A stretch of 64,000 bases of DNA from Pseudanabaena sp. FACHB-2040 (GCF_014696715.1 NZ_JACJQO010000019.1:372001-436000), one strand, 5' to 3'. Positions 36,394-45,480 are shown, counted from the first letter of the stretch. Notes: generated from the sequence alone by a model not told the origin. Program-made: numbers and translations.

Positions 36394-37401
36394 ATGCCCC
36401 ACCTCATCACCTACAGCCCCGCCTACACCCTCGTCCCCACCTACGAGTGCTTTAACCGTTGCACCTACTGCAACTTCCGGGTCGATCCAGGGCAAGATTC
36501 GTGGCTGAGTCTGACAGAAGCCCAACAGCGGCTCCAGCAGCTTCAGGGTCAGGGCGTCATCGAGATTCTTATACTAAGCGGCGAAGTTCATCCCCAAAGT
36601 CTACGACGACAGGACTGGTTTGAGCATATCTACAGCCTGTGTGAGCTGGCGCTAGACCTCGGATTTTTGCCTCACACCAACGTCGGGCCGCTCAGCTTCG
36701 ACGAAATGGCTCGTCTTAAGCAGGTGAACGTATCGATGGGGCTGATGCTAGAGCAAATCACGCCTCGGCTACTAGAGACAGTTCATCGCCACGCGCCTAG
36801 TAAGGTGCCCGATCTGCGGCTTCAACAGTTGGCCTGGGCTGGAGAACTCCAGATTCCCTTCACCACCGGGCTGTTGTTAGGAATTGGGGAGACGCCGGAA
36901 GATTGGCGGGAGACATTGGGTGCGATCGCAGCCCTCCACCTCACCCACGGCCACATTCAGGAGGTCATTCTGCAACCCCACAGCCCTGGCACCTCCCAGG
37001 CCAAAGCCGAAAAGCCCTTTCCCCCAGCGCAGCTAATCGAAGTCGTGCAGATGAGCCGAGAACTGCTGCCTGCCGACATCACCCTGCAAATTCCGCCTAA
37101 TCTGGTCAATGATGCCTGTCTGCTGGCTTGCCTAGAAGCAGGAGCCCACGATCTGGGCGGCATTGGCCCCACCGATGAAGTCAATCCTGACTATCCTCAC
37201 CCCACGGCAGCGAGCCTGGCAGCCCGTCTACAGCCTGGCGACTGGCACCTGCAGCCGCGCCTGCCAGTCTATCCCCAATACGATACCTGGTTGCCCTCGC
37301 TGCTGCGCCAGCCAGTGCAGCAGTGGCGAGATCGCCTGGGCCAGCCCCCCGCTAACTGGACTAAGGCACCTGCGATCGCAGCTCAGAAGCAGTTAAGCTA
37401 G
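36394..37401 (+). CDS. cofG: FO synthase subunit 1 (radical SAM)
   Basis: CofG with CofH makes 7,8-didemethyl-8-hydroxy-5-deazariboflavin from a 5-amino-6-ribitylaminouracil derivative and tyrosine; in cyanobacteria the product serves as the antenna of some photolyases. The 335-residue protein has the radical-SAM cysteines C19-x3-C23-x2-C26 (CFNRCTYC), then NVGPLSFDEMARLKQVNVSM, HRHAPSKVPDLRLQQL and IPFTTGLLLGIGET. The C-terminal DLGGIGPTDEVNPDYPHPT segment is also typical of CofG. CofH is not in the window. A CCCCTCCA repeat occupies the space just before the ATG, so the ribosome-binding site is weak or absent. Confidence 0.95.
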   Translation: MPHLITYSPAYTLVPTYECFNRCTYCNFRVDPGQDSWLSLTEAQQRLQQLQGQGVIEILILSGEVHPQSLRRQDWFEHIYSLCELALDLGFLPHTNVGPLSFDEMARLKQVNVSMGLMLEQITPRLLETVHRHAPSKVPDLRLQQLAWAGELQIPFTTGLLLGIGETPEDWRETLGAIAALHLTHGHIQEVILQPHSPGTSQAKAEKPFPPAQLIEVVQMSRELLPADITLQIPPNLVNDACLLACLEAGAHDLGGIGPTDEVNPDYPHPTAASLAARLQPGDWHLQPRLPVYPQYDTWLPSLLRQPVQQWRDRLGQPPANWTKAPAIAAQKQLS

Positions 37402-37440
37402 AGGGTAAATTTTGTCCATCTTTGACTCGGTCTAGAAATT

Positions 37441-37857
37441 ATGCGCTTCCAAGACCGCACTCGCAGTTCCGGTATTCCCGAAGTCAACCTCGTCCCGATG
37501 ATGGACGTGCTGATGACAGTACTGACCTTTTTCATCATCATCGCCATGACCCTAACCGGAACTCAGCTAGCCAACGTGCGGCTGCCGCAGTCGGTCACAG
37601 GGGCTGATCAAGAACCCGCCGCTCAGACCGTAGACCCTTTAATTGTGGGCCTAGACAGCAACGGCGACTTGGTTATGGATAACCAGCCCATCTCGTCGGC
37701 TCAGCTAGATCAGCGCATTCGCACCTACTTCGGCCAAAATCCCGAAGGCAAAATTATTCTCAAAGCAGATCGCGATCTGTCCTACGAAACCGTGGCCGAT
37801 CTCCTGACAGAGCTGCGTGCCATTGGCGGCAATCGAGTTTCGCTAGCAGTTGAATAG
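37441..37857 (+). CDS. exbD: ExbD/TolR-type proton-channel subunit
   Basis: A 138-residue ExbD/TolR family protein. It has a short cytosolic N-terminus, one membrane helix (about residues 19-40) with the key aspartate D22 in VNLVPMMDVLMTVLTFF, and a periplasmic domain ending NPEGKIILKADRDLSYETVA plus LLTELRAIGGNRVSLAVE. With ExbB, ExbD uses the proton gradient to drive TonB. No exbB gene is adjacent. It lies 39 bases downstream of cofG and 140 bases before pstS, followed by two TonB-like genes, all on the plus strand. Confidence 0.93.
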   Translation: MRFQDRTRSSGIPEVNLVPMMDVLMTVLTFFIIIAMTLTGTQLANVRLPQSVTGADQEPAAQTVDPLIVGLDSNGDLVMDNQPISSAQLDQRIRTYFGQNPEGKIILKADRDLSYETVADLLTELRAIGGNRVSLAVE

Positions 37858-37996
37858 GTAATCGCCAACCCCTTTTACCTTTCTTTAATTAATTCAACGC
37901 ACTCTCATAATCTCTTTACGGTTCACCCTTTACCTGGGGCCGATAGGGTTACGTGTGGCCAGTTTTGACATATCAAACGCCACGGAGTGTGATTGT

Positions 37997-38914
37997 ATGG
38001 TTGTGAGCGAAGTTAAGCTCAATCGTGTTGCTGTTGCAGGTGCGATCGCAGCATTGGCAGCCCTAGGAGTGTCTGCTCCCCAGGCCCTGTCCCAGAGTGC
38101 ACTGATTGAAATCGACGGCTCGAGCACAGTTTTCCCCATCTCCGAAGCGATGGCGGAAGATTTTATGGCGGCTAACCAGGGCAGCCAAGTTGTTGTCGGT
38201 GTCTCAGGTACCGGCGGCGGCTTCAGGAGATTCTGTGAAGGTGAGACCGATATTTCCAACGCATCTCGCCCCATCAAAGATTCAGAGAAAGAAGCCTGTG
38301 CGGCAGCAGGCATCGAATTTATCGAAATTCCCGTCGCTTACGACGCCCTCACTGTTGTGGTCAACCCTGACAACACTTGGGCCCAAGAAATGACGGTCGA
38401 ACAACTCAAGATGCTGTGGGAGCCCGACGCCGAGGGCACTATCACCCGCTGGAACCAAATCGATCCTAGCTGGCCCAACCAGCCCATCAACCTGTTTGGC
38501 CCTGGTACAGACTCCGGCACTTTCGACTATTTCACAGAAGAAATTGTGGGCGAAGCTGGGGCTAGCCGCGCTGACTACACCGCCAGCGAAGACGACAACA
38601 TCCTAGTCGTCGGCGTCGAGCGCGATCGCAACGCCCTCGGTTACTTTGGCATGTCCTACTACCTGGAAAACCAAGAAAGGCTAAATGCCGTTGCCATTGA
38701 CGGAGTTTATCCCACCCCCGCTAACGTTGAGAGCGGCAGCTACACACCTCTATCCCGGCCACTCTATATCTACGTCAGCAGAGCCAGCCTCGAGAAACCT
38801 GAGGTGCGCTCTTTTGTGCAGTACTACCTAAACAACGCCGAGGACATCGTTCCCGAAATTGGTTACGTACCGCTGCCCTCTGCTCAGTACAGCGAAGGAC
38901 TCGCTGCCCTGTAG
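37997..38914 (+). CDS. PstS-family phosphate-binding protein
   Basis: A 305-residue periplasmic substrate-binding protein of the PstS/SphX type. After a signal sequence ([20 protein letters not shown], cleavage probably near ALSQS) comes [20 protein letters not shown] with the phosphate-binding serine/threonine, [20 protein letters not shown] and [10 protein letters not shown], then [17 protein letters not shown], the second binding loop. ATG 37997 is preferred over 37955 because it opens on the signal peptide. No pstC, pstA or pstB genes follow; the next genes encode TonB-like proteins. It is probably a high-affinity phosphate-binding protein; specificity is inferred from family. I see no convincing Pho box upstream. 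Confidence 0.93.
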   Translation: MVVSEVKLNRVAVAGAIAALAALGVSAPQALSQSALIEIDGSSTVFPISEAMAEDFMAANQGSQVVVGVSGTGGGFRRFCEGETDISNASRPIKDSEKEACAAAGIEFIEIPVAYDALTVVVNPDNTWAQEMTVEQLKMLWEPDAEGTITRWNQIDPSWPNQPINLFGPGTDSGTFDYFTEEIVGEAGASRADYTASEDDNILVVGVERDRNALGYFGMSYYLENQERLNAVAIDGVYPTPANVESGSYTPLSRPLYIYVSRASLEKPEVRSFVQYYLNNAEDIVPEIGYVPLPSAQYSEGLAAL

Positions 38915-39073
38915 ACCTCCCTTAGCGCCTTAATCAGCAGCTCATCAAAACTCTTGGGGCAGTTCATCTACCCCAAGAGTTTTTGACAGCGCTGTGATGC
39001 GATCTCAGGAAGATGCGATCGCATCTTCCGTGTAACCACCATTGCCACTACTGCTCAAGCAATTACCCTAGTT

Positions 39074-39877
39074 ATGGGCGATCAATTCAGGCCCTCACCC
39101 TCAAAAAGACCTTACCTCTCAAAATGGCTGGTGGCTCCACTCTTCATTACCTCGATAGCACTTCACGCTATTCTGCTGGCCTTTCCATTATCCTCTCCTC
39201 AGACGGCTGTAGAGCCAGAGGAAGCAGAGGAAGAAGAACCTGCCGTTATTGATATTCTCGGCATTGCTCGACCTGAACTAGTTGAGCCTGAGCCGATTGA
39301 AACAGCACCTCCACCCTCAGCAGAAACGCCTCCAGCCACAGCTCAACCAGCTCCTTCCCCAGCCGCCGCCGCCCCAGCCAATCCCGATACCCTGCCGCCG
39401 CCCGAAGACAATCCTGTCGACGATCCTCCAGCAGTAGACGATCCATTCCAAGCCCCCCCCGCAGACGAGCCTCCAGCCACTCCTGCTTTCGATCCCCAGG
39501 CCTCCCGACAGCAGTTCTTCGCAAACCTCCCCAATATTGGCGTGTCGGACTACACGGGTACGATTGGGCTACCAGATCGCAGGAGGTTCAGAAATCCAAG
39601 CAGCGCCGACCGGTTTCTAGCTAACGTCGATCACACCCCGACTGCACTGCCAAACACCACCGCCCGATGGTTGGATAAAGAACCTGGTACAATTCTGCGG
39701 GACGGCCTGCAGGCTGCCTATGAAGCCAGTGGATTAAGCTTTGTGGAGCAAGAAGCCTTTGTAGAAGAGCGCTTCTTTGAAGCCCAAAACGCTGAAGGCC
39801 AAACAGTTTTCTACATTAGTCTGGTTCAGCTTGAGGGCTCAACCTTACTCGTTATGTGGGACAACGATCCCCGCTAG
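39074..39877 (+). CDS. TonB-like energy transducer, atypical C-terminus
   Basis: A 267-residue protein with one N-terminal membrane helix (residues 19-39) carrying S27-x3-H31 in ITSIALHAILLAF, the Ser/His pair that in E. coli TonB (S16/H20) faces ExbD. An acidic then proline-rich stretch follows (residues 45-150, rich in PPA, PEP and DDPP), as in TonB spanning the periplasm. The C-terminal 110 residues (DYTGTIGLPDRRRF and later FVEQEAFVEERFFEAQ) do not look like the TonB_C fold. The next gene starts 10 bases after its stop. Its partner at the outer membrane is unknown; the TonB-like role is inferred from layout and the exbD gene nearby. Confidence 0.65.
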   Translation: MGDQFRPSPSKRPYLSKWLVAPLFITSIALHAILLAFPLSSPQTAVEPEEAEEEEPAVIDILGIARPELVEPEPIETAPPPSAETPPATAQPAPSPAAAAPANPDTLPPPEDNPVDDPPAVDDPFQAPPADEPPATPAFDPQASRQQFFANLPNIGVSDYTGTIGLPDRRRFRNPSSADRFLANVDHTPTALPNTTARWLDKEPGTILRDGLQAAYEASGLSFVEQEAFVEERFFEAQNAEGQTVFYISLVQLEGSTLLVMWDNDPR

Positions 39878-39887
39878 TTGCAAAACC

Positions 39888-40928
39888 ATGAGAAGACCCT
39901 CCGAAAGTAAGCAAAAAACAGGTTCCTGGCGACTTTTTTGGGCTCCTATGCTGCTGGCATCCCTAGGGCTTCACGTCGCCTTGCTCTTCATTCCCACCGC
40001 TGCCTCCGATGAGGCAGACATCCCCCCACCTGATTTTGAGCAAGACGATATTGCCATCACGCGCATTCCTCCCAGTGCCCCCCCCAGCCAGCCCACTGCC
40101 GCACAGCCTGCCGCCTCAACACCAGTTGCCGCAGTCGGCAGCCAAAGCCGTCCTGCCCAGTCAGCAGCTCCCCCAGGATCAGCGCCAGGAACAGCATCAG
40201 CCACCCCAGCAGCAGGCAGCAACGCTCGTAACCAGGCTCAAAGACCAACTCAGACCCAGTCTCGCCGCGATCGCACCAATCAGACATCCCGCCAGAATCA
40301 GCCCTCGGCTTCATCCGAGAGGGCCGCAGTTCCTACCCTTAGTCAATCCCCGTCAAATACCCCGCCTAGCCCCCCTAATCCAGGAGCACCCCTGCCGTCT
40401 GTTCAGCGGCAGCCGTTTAACTCAACAATCCACCAAAAGCTACTAGCCCATGCCCAAAGCCTGACGCTGCCAGCAACCCAGATTAATCAGCTAGCAGCTG
40501 CCCTAACGCAGCAATACACTTTCTCACCCATCAACACCAGCGGAACCGAGTACAGCGTCAATCTGTCTCAGTGGATAGAGTCTGTCAAACAGGCTGCCGG
40601 ACGACCCGATCTGTGGAATGAAGACTTAGAGTCATCCCTCACGCTCAAGCACCATCGGCGGGTCTGCCTGAGCCCTGATCCACTGCCTGCTGTGGTCGGT
40701 GCAGTGGTTAGTCCCAGCGGCCAGATTCAAGGAGAACTCAGTCTGCTCCAAAGCACCGGCTACGGCTTCCTAAATACGGCAGTGCTAGAGATGGTTAAAC
40801 AGCACAATTTCCCGGCTACCGGCGAACAAAAAGCTTACACCGTCGATACGGCTATCCAAATCGAGTACGGTAGCCAGGCGTGCCTAAAGCCCTATTCTCA
40901 GCCGGCAGAAACCACTGCTCAAAGCTGA
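39888..40928 (+). CDS. TonB family protein
   Basis: A 346-residue protein. The N-terminal helix (about residues 14-36) carries S25-x3-H29 in [13 protein letters not shown], the TonB-type Ser/His pair. A long proline-, serine- and glutamine-rich linker spans residues 60-190. The C-terminal domain resembles Ton[42 protein letters not shown] and [14 protein letters not shown] 39888 is chosen since it lies 10 bases after the preceding stop and opens on the basic N-terminus; longer in-frame extensions would run into the previous gene. It overlaps map by 10 bases at its convergent 3' end. Probably transfers energy from ExbB/ExbD to an outer-membrane receptor. Confidence 0.75.
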   Translation: MRRPSESKQKTGSWRLFWAPMLLASLGLHVALLFIPTAASDEADIPPPDFEQDDIAITRIPPSAPPSQPTAAQPAASTPVAAVGSQSRPAQSAAPPGSAPGTASATPAAGSNARNQAQRPTQTQSRRDRTNQTSRQNQPSASSERAAVPTLSQSPSNTPPSPPNPGAPLPSVQRQPFNSTIHQKLLAHAQSLTLPATQINQLAAALTQQYTFSPINTSGTEYSVNLSQWIESVKQAAGRPDLWNEDLESSLTLKHHRRVCLSPDPLPAVVGAVVSPSGQIQGELSLLQSTGYGFLNTAVLEMVKQHNFPATGEQKAYTVDTAIQIEYGSQACLKPYSQPAETTAQS

Positions 40929-41758
40929 GTGCGATCGGTAAGAATTTCGTAGCCGTCTTCAGTTACTAAAACCGTATGCTCAAACTGGGCTGAGAGACTG
41001 CGATCAACAGTCACAACAGTCCAGCGATCGCTCAGCGTGCGCGTATGCTTCGACCCGGCATTGAGAATCGGTTCAATCGCCAGAGTCATTCCCGGCAGGA
41101 GCTTCACATTGGGCAACTGACGAGTGCGGAAATTAAATACTGAAGGAGCCTCATGCAGGTTCCGACCCACGCCATGCCCCGTAAAATCTTCGACCACGCT
41201 AAAGCCAGAGGCATTGATACTGTCCTCAATCGCCCCAGCAATATCGAGTAGACTATTGCCCGGCTTGACCTGGCCAATACCGGCATAGAGAGCTGCCTCA
41301 GCCGCTGCCATCAGCTGCTGTCCCTGCTCTGAAATCTGACCTACTGCGATCGTGATACACGAATCTCCGTGGAAGCCATTGTAGTAAGCCCCCGTATCGA
41401 CCTTAAGCAGGTCCCCTACCCGAATCACCTTACGACCCCGAGGAATGCCGTGCACGACCTCGTCGTTGACACAGGCACAGATAGAGGCCGGAAACCCGTG
41501 GTACCCCTTAAAGCTAGGCGTCGCCCCCAGCTCTCGAATGCGCTGTTCAGCATACTCGTCCAGATCAGCCGTGGTCATGCCCGGTTTGACCTGCTCAGAG
41601 ATTTCCTTCAAGACGGTCGCAACAATGCGAGCGGCTTCTCGCATGATGGCGATCTCCGCCTCAGACTTCAGCTCAACACCATTGGCCCGACGACCTGAGC
41701 GGCGAGAACGAGTTGCCTCAGAAGAACGCTTTGAAAGTAACTGGGACAAAATTTTCAT
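40919..41758 (-). CDS. map: Methionine aminopeptidase type I
   Basis: Map removes the initiator methionine from nascent proteins using two divalent metals. The 279-residue protein has an arginine-rich N-terminal extension of about 30 residues, then the pita-bread fold: [39 protein letters not shown] (first histidine), [20 protein letters not shown] (metal aspartates), [20 protein letters not shown] (metal histidine) and [11 protein letters not shown], with [14 protein letters not shown] at the end. The extension is seen in some cyanobacterial Map proteins. The stop codon overlaps the convergent TonB-family gene. Confidence 0.96.
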   Translation of the reverse strand: MKILSQLLSKRSSEATRSRRSGRRANGVELKSEAEIAIMREAARIVATVLKEISEQVKPGMTTADLDEYAEQRIRELGATPSFKGYHGFPASICACVNDEVVHGIPRGRKVIRVGDLLKVDTGAYYNGFHGDSCITIAVGQISEQGQQLMAAAEAALYAGIGQVKPGNSLLDIAGAIEDSINASGFSVVEDFTGHGVGRNLHEAPSVFNFRTRQLPNVKLLPGMTLAIEPILNAGSKHTRTLSDRWTVVTVDRSLSAQFEHTVLVTEDGYEILTDRTQL

Positions 41759-41845
41759 ATCAATAGCTAGTGCTTAAAAATCACAAAGCGGTTAAGGCAC
41801 AGACACGACGGCCAAAGAGCCGACAAACAACCTTAGAAGCAAACT

Positions 41846-42088
41846 TCAGAAGCAAATTTCTTCCAAGCAAGGGTCTGAGCTGGCCTGCAGCACAGACTCT
41901 ACCCAAGATGTTGGCGAATCCTCTGCCTCAACAACCTCAAAAATATCAGGAGCCAGATCAGGATGATAAAAACCAACCGCAGCCGTTTTATCCACTCGCC
42001 CCACCAGGAAGTTCAAGCCCAGAGCCACCGCCATGAACGTATAGAGGCAAATACAGATAGTCAGGAGAGATTGACGGAGATACTGCAT
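41846..42088 (-). CDS. Small membrane protein of unknown function
   Basis: An 80-residue protein starting MQYLRQSLLTICICLYTFMA, a single N-terminal membrane helix running to about residue 29, followed by an acidic soluble tail (DKTAAVGFYHPDLAPDIFEV, then VEAEDSPTSWVES). I do not recognise it. The hydrophobic/polar division and the placement of the start before the rplS promoter region suggest a real gene. A reading frame on the other strand in the same place is proline- and glutamine-rich and lacks any such structure, so I reject that one. Confidence 0.55.
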   Translation of the reverse strand: MQYLRQSLLTICICLYTFMAVALGLNFLVGRVDKTAAVGFYHPDLAPDIFEVVEAEDSPTSWVESVLQASSDPCLEEICF

Positions 42089-42244
42089 TAAGGGGGTTAT
42101 CCGGTCTTTGAAGGAAAATACACTCGCAAAAGAGGCAGGGCCAGTCTACTTTAATGCTACTCATTTAGTGTACGGTAGGTAAGCCAAGGTCTAAAGCCAT
42201 CGACTACAAACCATCTCCGGTTTCGTTAGTGGGCTTAAAGAAAT

Positions 42245-42273
42245 TTGGCTTTTTGCGGTACTTACCGTATAAT
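42245..42273 (+). promoter_or_regulatory. Sigma-70-type promoter for rplS
   Basis: TTGGCT at 42245-42250, a 17-base spacer, then a perfect TATAAT at 42268-42273. The ATG of rplS is 28 bases further on, which predicts a very short leader. Confidence 0.75.
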
Positions 42274-42300
42274 GATAGACCGTGACTTTGACAGGCCTTT

Positions 42301-42666
42301 ATGAACGCAGAGCAAATCATCCGCTCGATTGAGGCGGAGCACTTAAAAACAGATCTGCCCGACATTTATGTCGGCGATACTGTTCGGGTTGGCGTTCGCA
42401 TTCAAGAGGGTGGCAAAGAGCGGATTCAGCCCTACGAAGGTACAGTCATTGCCAAGCGCAATGGGAGCATTAACGAGGCCATCACCGTCCGCCGAATCTT
42501 TCAAGGAGTCGGTGTTGAGCGGGTTTTCCTGGTTCATGCACCTCGGGTTGCTAGCATCACCGTGCTTCGTCGGGGTCGAGCTCGTCGTGCCAAGCTTTAC
42601 TACCTGCGTGACCGGGTGGGCAAAGCAACTCGCTTGAAGCAGCGATTTGATCGTCCGATCAAGTAA
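42301..42666 (+). CDS. rplS: 50S ribosomal protein L19
   Basis: L19 sits at the 30S-50S interface near helix 14 of 16S rRNA. The 121-residue protein shows the family segments [58 protein letters not shown] and [20 protein letters not shown]. It has an excellent promoter directly upstream (TTGGCT-17-TATAAT). The tRNA-Trp gene begins 63 bases after its stop and may be co-transcribed. Confidence 0.97.
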   Translation: MNAEQIIRSIEAEHLKTDLPDIYVGDTVRVGVRIQEGGKERIQPYEGTVIAKRNGSINEAITVRRIFQGVGVERVFLVHAPRVASITVLRRGRARRAKLYYLRDRVGKATRLKQRFDRPIK

Positions 42667-42729
42667 GATCTTGGTTACGGCCAAGGTAGCTTGATTGGGT
42701 GGGGTTAACCAAATTAAGTTTGGCCTCAT

Positions 42730-42802
42730 GCGTCCTTAGTTCAGTTGGTAGAACGCAGGTCTCCAAAACCTGATGTCGAGGGTTCGAGTCCTTCAGGGCG
42801 CG
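42730..42802 (+). tRNA. trnW: tRNA-Trp (anticodon CCA)
   Basis: A complete 73-nt cloverleaf: acceptor GCGTCCT pairs with AGGGCGC (one G-U pair), followed by discriminator G. The anticodon arm is CAGGT-CTCCAAA-ACCTG, giving anticodon CCA for tryptophan. The T arm is intact (GAGGGTTCGAGTCCTTC). CCA is not encoded. It lies between rplS and secE, the usual cyanobacterial order. Confidence 0.97.
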
Positions 42803-42992
42803 CTGAACACGGCACCAATTCTGCCTGAAGTTACAGGGGTCTTAAGCATTTAAGCTGACTTGACTGAGCTTCGGGTAGAATTGTTGTTTGGGTAGTTTGG
42901 GGTCGTATTGCAGCCAGAAGTGCACACTTGGGCTGCTATTTGAGGCGGTAAATTGCCACCTCTTCCATCAGACAGCACAGGAGCCAAACGCA

Positions 42993-43244
42993 GTGGTCAA
43001 GAAAGACACCAATACAGAAACAAAGCGCAAGGATGCTGACAGCCAGCCCACTGCTGGCGGCAGCGGTCTTGACGTTGGGGGCTTTTTGCAGGACACCAAG
43101 GAAGAGTTGGGCAAAGTTGTCTGGCCAAGCCGTCAACAGCTCATCAGTGAATCAGCCGCTGTCATTCTAATGGTCAGTCTTTCTGCCTCCCTGATCTACT
43201 TGATAGATAAGCTCTTTGGCTGGATGTCTAGGCAGGTATTTTAG
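42993..43244 (+). CDS. secE: Preprotein translocase subunit SecE
   Basis: SecE is the small essential membrane subunit that clamps SecY. This 83-residue form has one C-terminal membrane helix (SAAVILMVSLSASLIYLIDK), preceded by the conserved amphipathic helix FLQDTKEELGKVVWPSRQQL. The start is a GTG at 42993, favoured by AGGAG at 42979-42983; a longer frame from 42888 would add an unlikely cysteine-rich stretch. Its stop codon directly abuts the nusG ATG. The N-terminal 25 residues are polar and variable, as usual. Confidence 0.92.
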   Translation: MVKKDTNTETKRKDADSQPTAGGSGLDVGGFLQDTKEELGKVVWPSRQQLISESAAVILMVSLSASLIYLIDKLFGWMSRQVF

Positions 43245-43907
43245 ATGACCTACGCATCGGACGAATTTAACTACGATGAGTCCACGCCTGAAACGGCGGA
43301 AGAAGAGCTTGACAGACCTGACCTTACCGAAGAAGCCTTAAAGCGCAAAGCTCGGTGGTATGCGGTTCAGGTCGCTTCCGGCTGTGAAAAGCGGGTGAAG
43401 TTAAATCTGGAGCAAAGAGCTAAGACTCTGGATGTGGAAAATCGCGTGCTTCGCATCGAAATTCCTCAGACTCCCGCAATCAAGCTGCGTAAAGACGGTT
43501 CTCGACAAAATATCGACGAGAAGGTCTTTCCTGGCTACGTGCTAGTCCGCATGGTGATGGATGACGAAACGTGGTCAGTTGTTAAAAACACGCCTCACGT
43601 CATCAACTTTGTAGGGGCAGAGCAGCGCCGTGCTGTCGGTCGAGGCCGAGGCCACGTCAGACCCATGCCATTGAGCATGACTGAAGTAGAGCGCATCTTC
43701 AAACGGGCCGAAGAGCAAAAGCCTGTGGTCAAGGTGGATATGGCACCGGGCGACAAGATTTTGGTGCTCTCAGGACCGTTTAAAGACTTTGAAGGGGAAG
43801 TGATTGAAGTTAGCCCCGAACGCAGCAAGCTGAAGGCGCTGCTGTCCATTTTTGGACGTGACACGCCGGTAGAGTTGGAATTTAATCAAGTCCAGAAAGA
43901 GAGTTAA
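43245..43907 (+). CDS. nusG: Transcription termination/antitermination factor NusG
   Basis: NusG binds RNA polymerase, promotes processivity and links it to Rho or ribosomes. The 220-residue protein has an acidic N-terminal extension of about 35 residues, the NGN domain (WYAVQVASGCEKRVKLNLEQ, IPQTPAIKLRKDGSRQ, FPGYVLVRMVMDDETWSVVK, HVINFVGAEQ) and a C-terminal KOW domain (PGDKILVLSGPFKDFEGEVI, VSPERSKLKALLSIFGRDTP). The gene starts with no gap after secE and rplK starts three bases after its stop, so the three are translationally coupled. Confidence 0.97.
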   Translation: MTYASDEFNYDESTPETAEEELDRPDLTEEALKRKARWYAVQVASGCEKRVKLNLEQRAKTLDVENRVLRIEIPQTPAIKLRKDGSRQNIDEKVFPGYVLVRMVMDDETWSVVKNTPHVINFVGAEQRRAVGRGRGHVRPMPLSMTEVERIFKRAEEQKPVVKVDMAPGDKILVLSGPFKDFEGEVIEVSPERSKLKALLSIFGRDTPVELEFNQVQKES

Positions 43908-43910
43908 TCG

Positions 43911-44336
43911 ATGGCGAAGAAGGTTGTTTCAATTATTAAGCTAGCCATTCCTGCTGGCAAGGCAAACCCAGCGCCTCCTATTGGTCCAGCTTTGGGTCAG
44001 CACGGGGTCAACATCATGGCCTTTTGCAAGGAGTACAATGCTAGAACGGCTGATAAGGTAGGCCTAGTAGTTCCGGTTGAGATCTCCGTCTTTGAGGATC
44101 GCAGCTTTACCTTCATTCTGAAGACGCCGCCAGCCTCGGTTTTAATCAAAAAGGCAGCGGGTATCGAGCGTGGATCTGGTGAACCTCAAAAAGTTAAGGT
44201 AGGCTCCATCACTCGCCAACAGCTGCGGGAGATCGCCGAGACAAAAATGCCTGACTTAAATGCCAATGATGTCGAAGCCGCTATGAATATCGTTGAAGGC
44301 ACCGCTCGTAATATGGGTGTTACGGTTCAAGACTAG
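43911..44336 (+). CDS. rplK: 50S ribosomal protein L11
   Basis: L11 forms the base of the L7/L12 stalk and the GTPase-associated centre with 23S rRNA. The 141-residue protein has the proline-rich N-terminal motif [32 protein letters not shown], and the C-terminal rRNA-binding domain ([37 protein letters not shown]). Length is standard. It follows nusG by three bases. Confidence 0.98.
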   Translation: MAKKVVSIIKLAIPAGKANPAPPIGPALGQHGVNIMAFCKEYNARTADKVGLVVPVEISVFEDRSFTFILKTPPASVLIKKAAGIERGSGEPQKVKVGSITRQQLREIAETKMPDLNANDVEAAMNIVEGTARNMGVTVQD

Positions 44337-44464
44337 GGTAGTAGCAACCCTGGCTTGTTAGCCCTGACATTCTTTTTTCAGCAGGGCCTTTCAGAGAAAA
44401 TAAACTTTGTTGTTTACGGGGAAGAGGCTGAGCTTCGTTATTACCCCAAGGAGTATCAAGCAAA

Positions 44465-45181
44465 ATGGCTAAAAAAGTTTCAAAGCGCCTGAAAGCGCTT
44501 CAGGAAAAAGTTGAAGATCGGCTGTATGAGCCGGTAGAAGCGCTTTCCCTACTCAAGGAAACAGCTAACGCCAAATTTACTGAGTCTGCTGAAGCCCACA
44601 TTCGTCTGGGCATTGATCCTAAGTACACGGATCAGCAGCTGCGGACGACGGTGATTTTGCCTAAGGGCACAGGTCAAACTATCCGAGTAGCCGTCATTGC
44701 CCGAGGCGAAAAGGTGACTGAGGCGAGCGATGCGGGTGCTGATATCGTAGGTTCTGAGGAACTGATTGACGATATCCAGGGCGGCATGATGGATTTTGAC
44801 ATCCTGATTGCTACCCCCGACATGATGCCTAAAGTAGCTAAGCTCGGTCGTCAGCTTGGTCCTCGGGGTTTGATGCCCTCACCTAAGGGTGGGACGGTAA
44901 CTTTTGATCTGCCTCAAGCAATCTCGGAGTTCAAAGCAGGTAAATTGGAATACCGGGCTGATCGAACTGGGATTGTTCATGTTATGTTCGGTAAGGCGGA
45001 TTTTTCAGGTGAGGATCTGCTGGTTAACTTGAAGGCGCTACAGGAGAGTGTTGACCGCAACCGTCCTTCTGGGGCTAAAGGTCGCTACTGGCGCAGTGTG
45101 GCTATTTCAGCAACGATGGGTCCATCCATCTTTCTAGATGTCAGCAGCCTGCGTGACTTCAAGTTGTCCGAAGCTATATAG
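44465..45181 (+). CDS. rplA: 50S ribosomal protein L1
   Basis: L1 forms the mobile E-site stalk and in many bacteria represses its own operon by binding the mRNA. The 238-residue protein includes [66 protein letters not shown] and the late segment [26 protein letters not shown] lies just upstream of the ATG. A 128-base gap separates it from rplK and contains an imperfect inverted repeat near 44363-44392 that could be an mRNA control site; this is speculative. Confidence 0.98.
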   Translation: MAKKVSKRLKALQEKVEDRLYEPVEALSLLKETANAKFTESAEAHIRLGIDPKYTDQQLRTTVILPKGTGQTIRVAVIARGEKVTEASDAGADIVGSEELIDDIQGGMMDFDILIATPDMMPKVAKLGRQLGPRGLMPSPKGGTVTFDLPQAISEFKAGKLEYRADRTGIVHVMFGKADFSGEDLLVNLKALQESVDRNRPSGAKGRYWRSVAISATMGPSIFLDVSSLRDFKLSEAI

Positions 45182-45370
45182 GCTTTTGAGCTGATAGGTT
45201 TACTGAGCAGTTGAAGCTTCTGCAGGAGAGTGTCTAGAGTCTGACTTCCTAAAACTGTATAACAACCGGAGACAGCAGGTGCTGACTTGTGTTAGCTGAA
45301 AGTCCTGCCGAGGTATGCATTCGCTTCTAGAAACTCACTGTACTAAGCAGTGAATCTAGTTTTGTGAGTC

Positions 45371-45399
45371 AACCCCGGCATCTCTTCGCCGGGGTTTTT
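45371..45399 (+). terminator. Intrinsic-terminator hairpin (attenuator) in the L10 leader
   Basis: AACCCCGGC, eight-base loop, GCCGGGGTT, running into five T residues. It lies 80 bases before rplJ, so it can act as an attenuator controlled by the upstream leader rather than a full stop. Confidence 0.85.
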
Positions 45400-45464
45400 G
45401 AATTTCTGGCGGCTGTTTTAGGCCCTGACCTGTGGGCAAAAGCTTGACAACCGTTCCCACTTTT

Positions 45465-45474
45465 AAGGAGGTGA
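45465..45474 (+). promoter_or_regulatory. Full-length Shine-Dalgarno sequence of rplJ
   Basis: AAGGAGGTGA, complementary to the 16S rRNA 3' end over ten bases, six bases before the ATG. Its strength is unusual among the genes in this window. Confidence 0.8.
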
Positions 45475-45480
45475 GATTGA

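Larger units (their letters stand above)
45182..45480 (+). ncRNA. Ribosomal protein L10 leader of the rplJ-rplL mRNA
   Basis: The 299-base rplA-rplJ gap has the properties of an L10 leader (Rfam L10_leader, RF00557): a structured 5' region including AGTCCTGCCGAGGT near 45301, paired stems around ACTCACTGTACTAAGCAGTG and a terminator-like hairpin at 45371-45399. In such leaders the L10-L12 complex binds the kink-turn region and lowers rplJL expression. Assignment rests on position and these motifs, not on a covariance-model score. Confidence 0.75.

Noticed and set aside
37858-37996. Possible Pho box before pstS
   Set aside because: CTTTACC-like words occur (TTTTACCT, CTTTACGG, CTTTACCT) but not with the 11-base spacing of the cyanobacterial PhoB/SphR box, so I do not call a site.
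39777-39887. N-terminal extension of the second TonB-like protein
   Set aside because: It would overlap 100 bases of the previous gene; the ATG at 39888 opens on the basic N-terminus and membrane helix expected for TonB.
41770-42036. 88-residue plus-strand frame opposite the small membrane protein
   Set aside because: Proline- and glutamine-rich with no structure; the minus-strand frame has a clear membrane helix and a better start.
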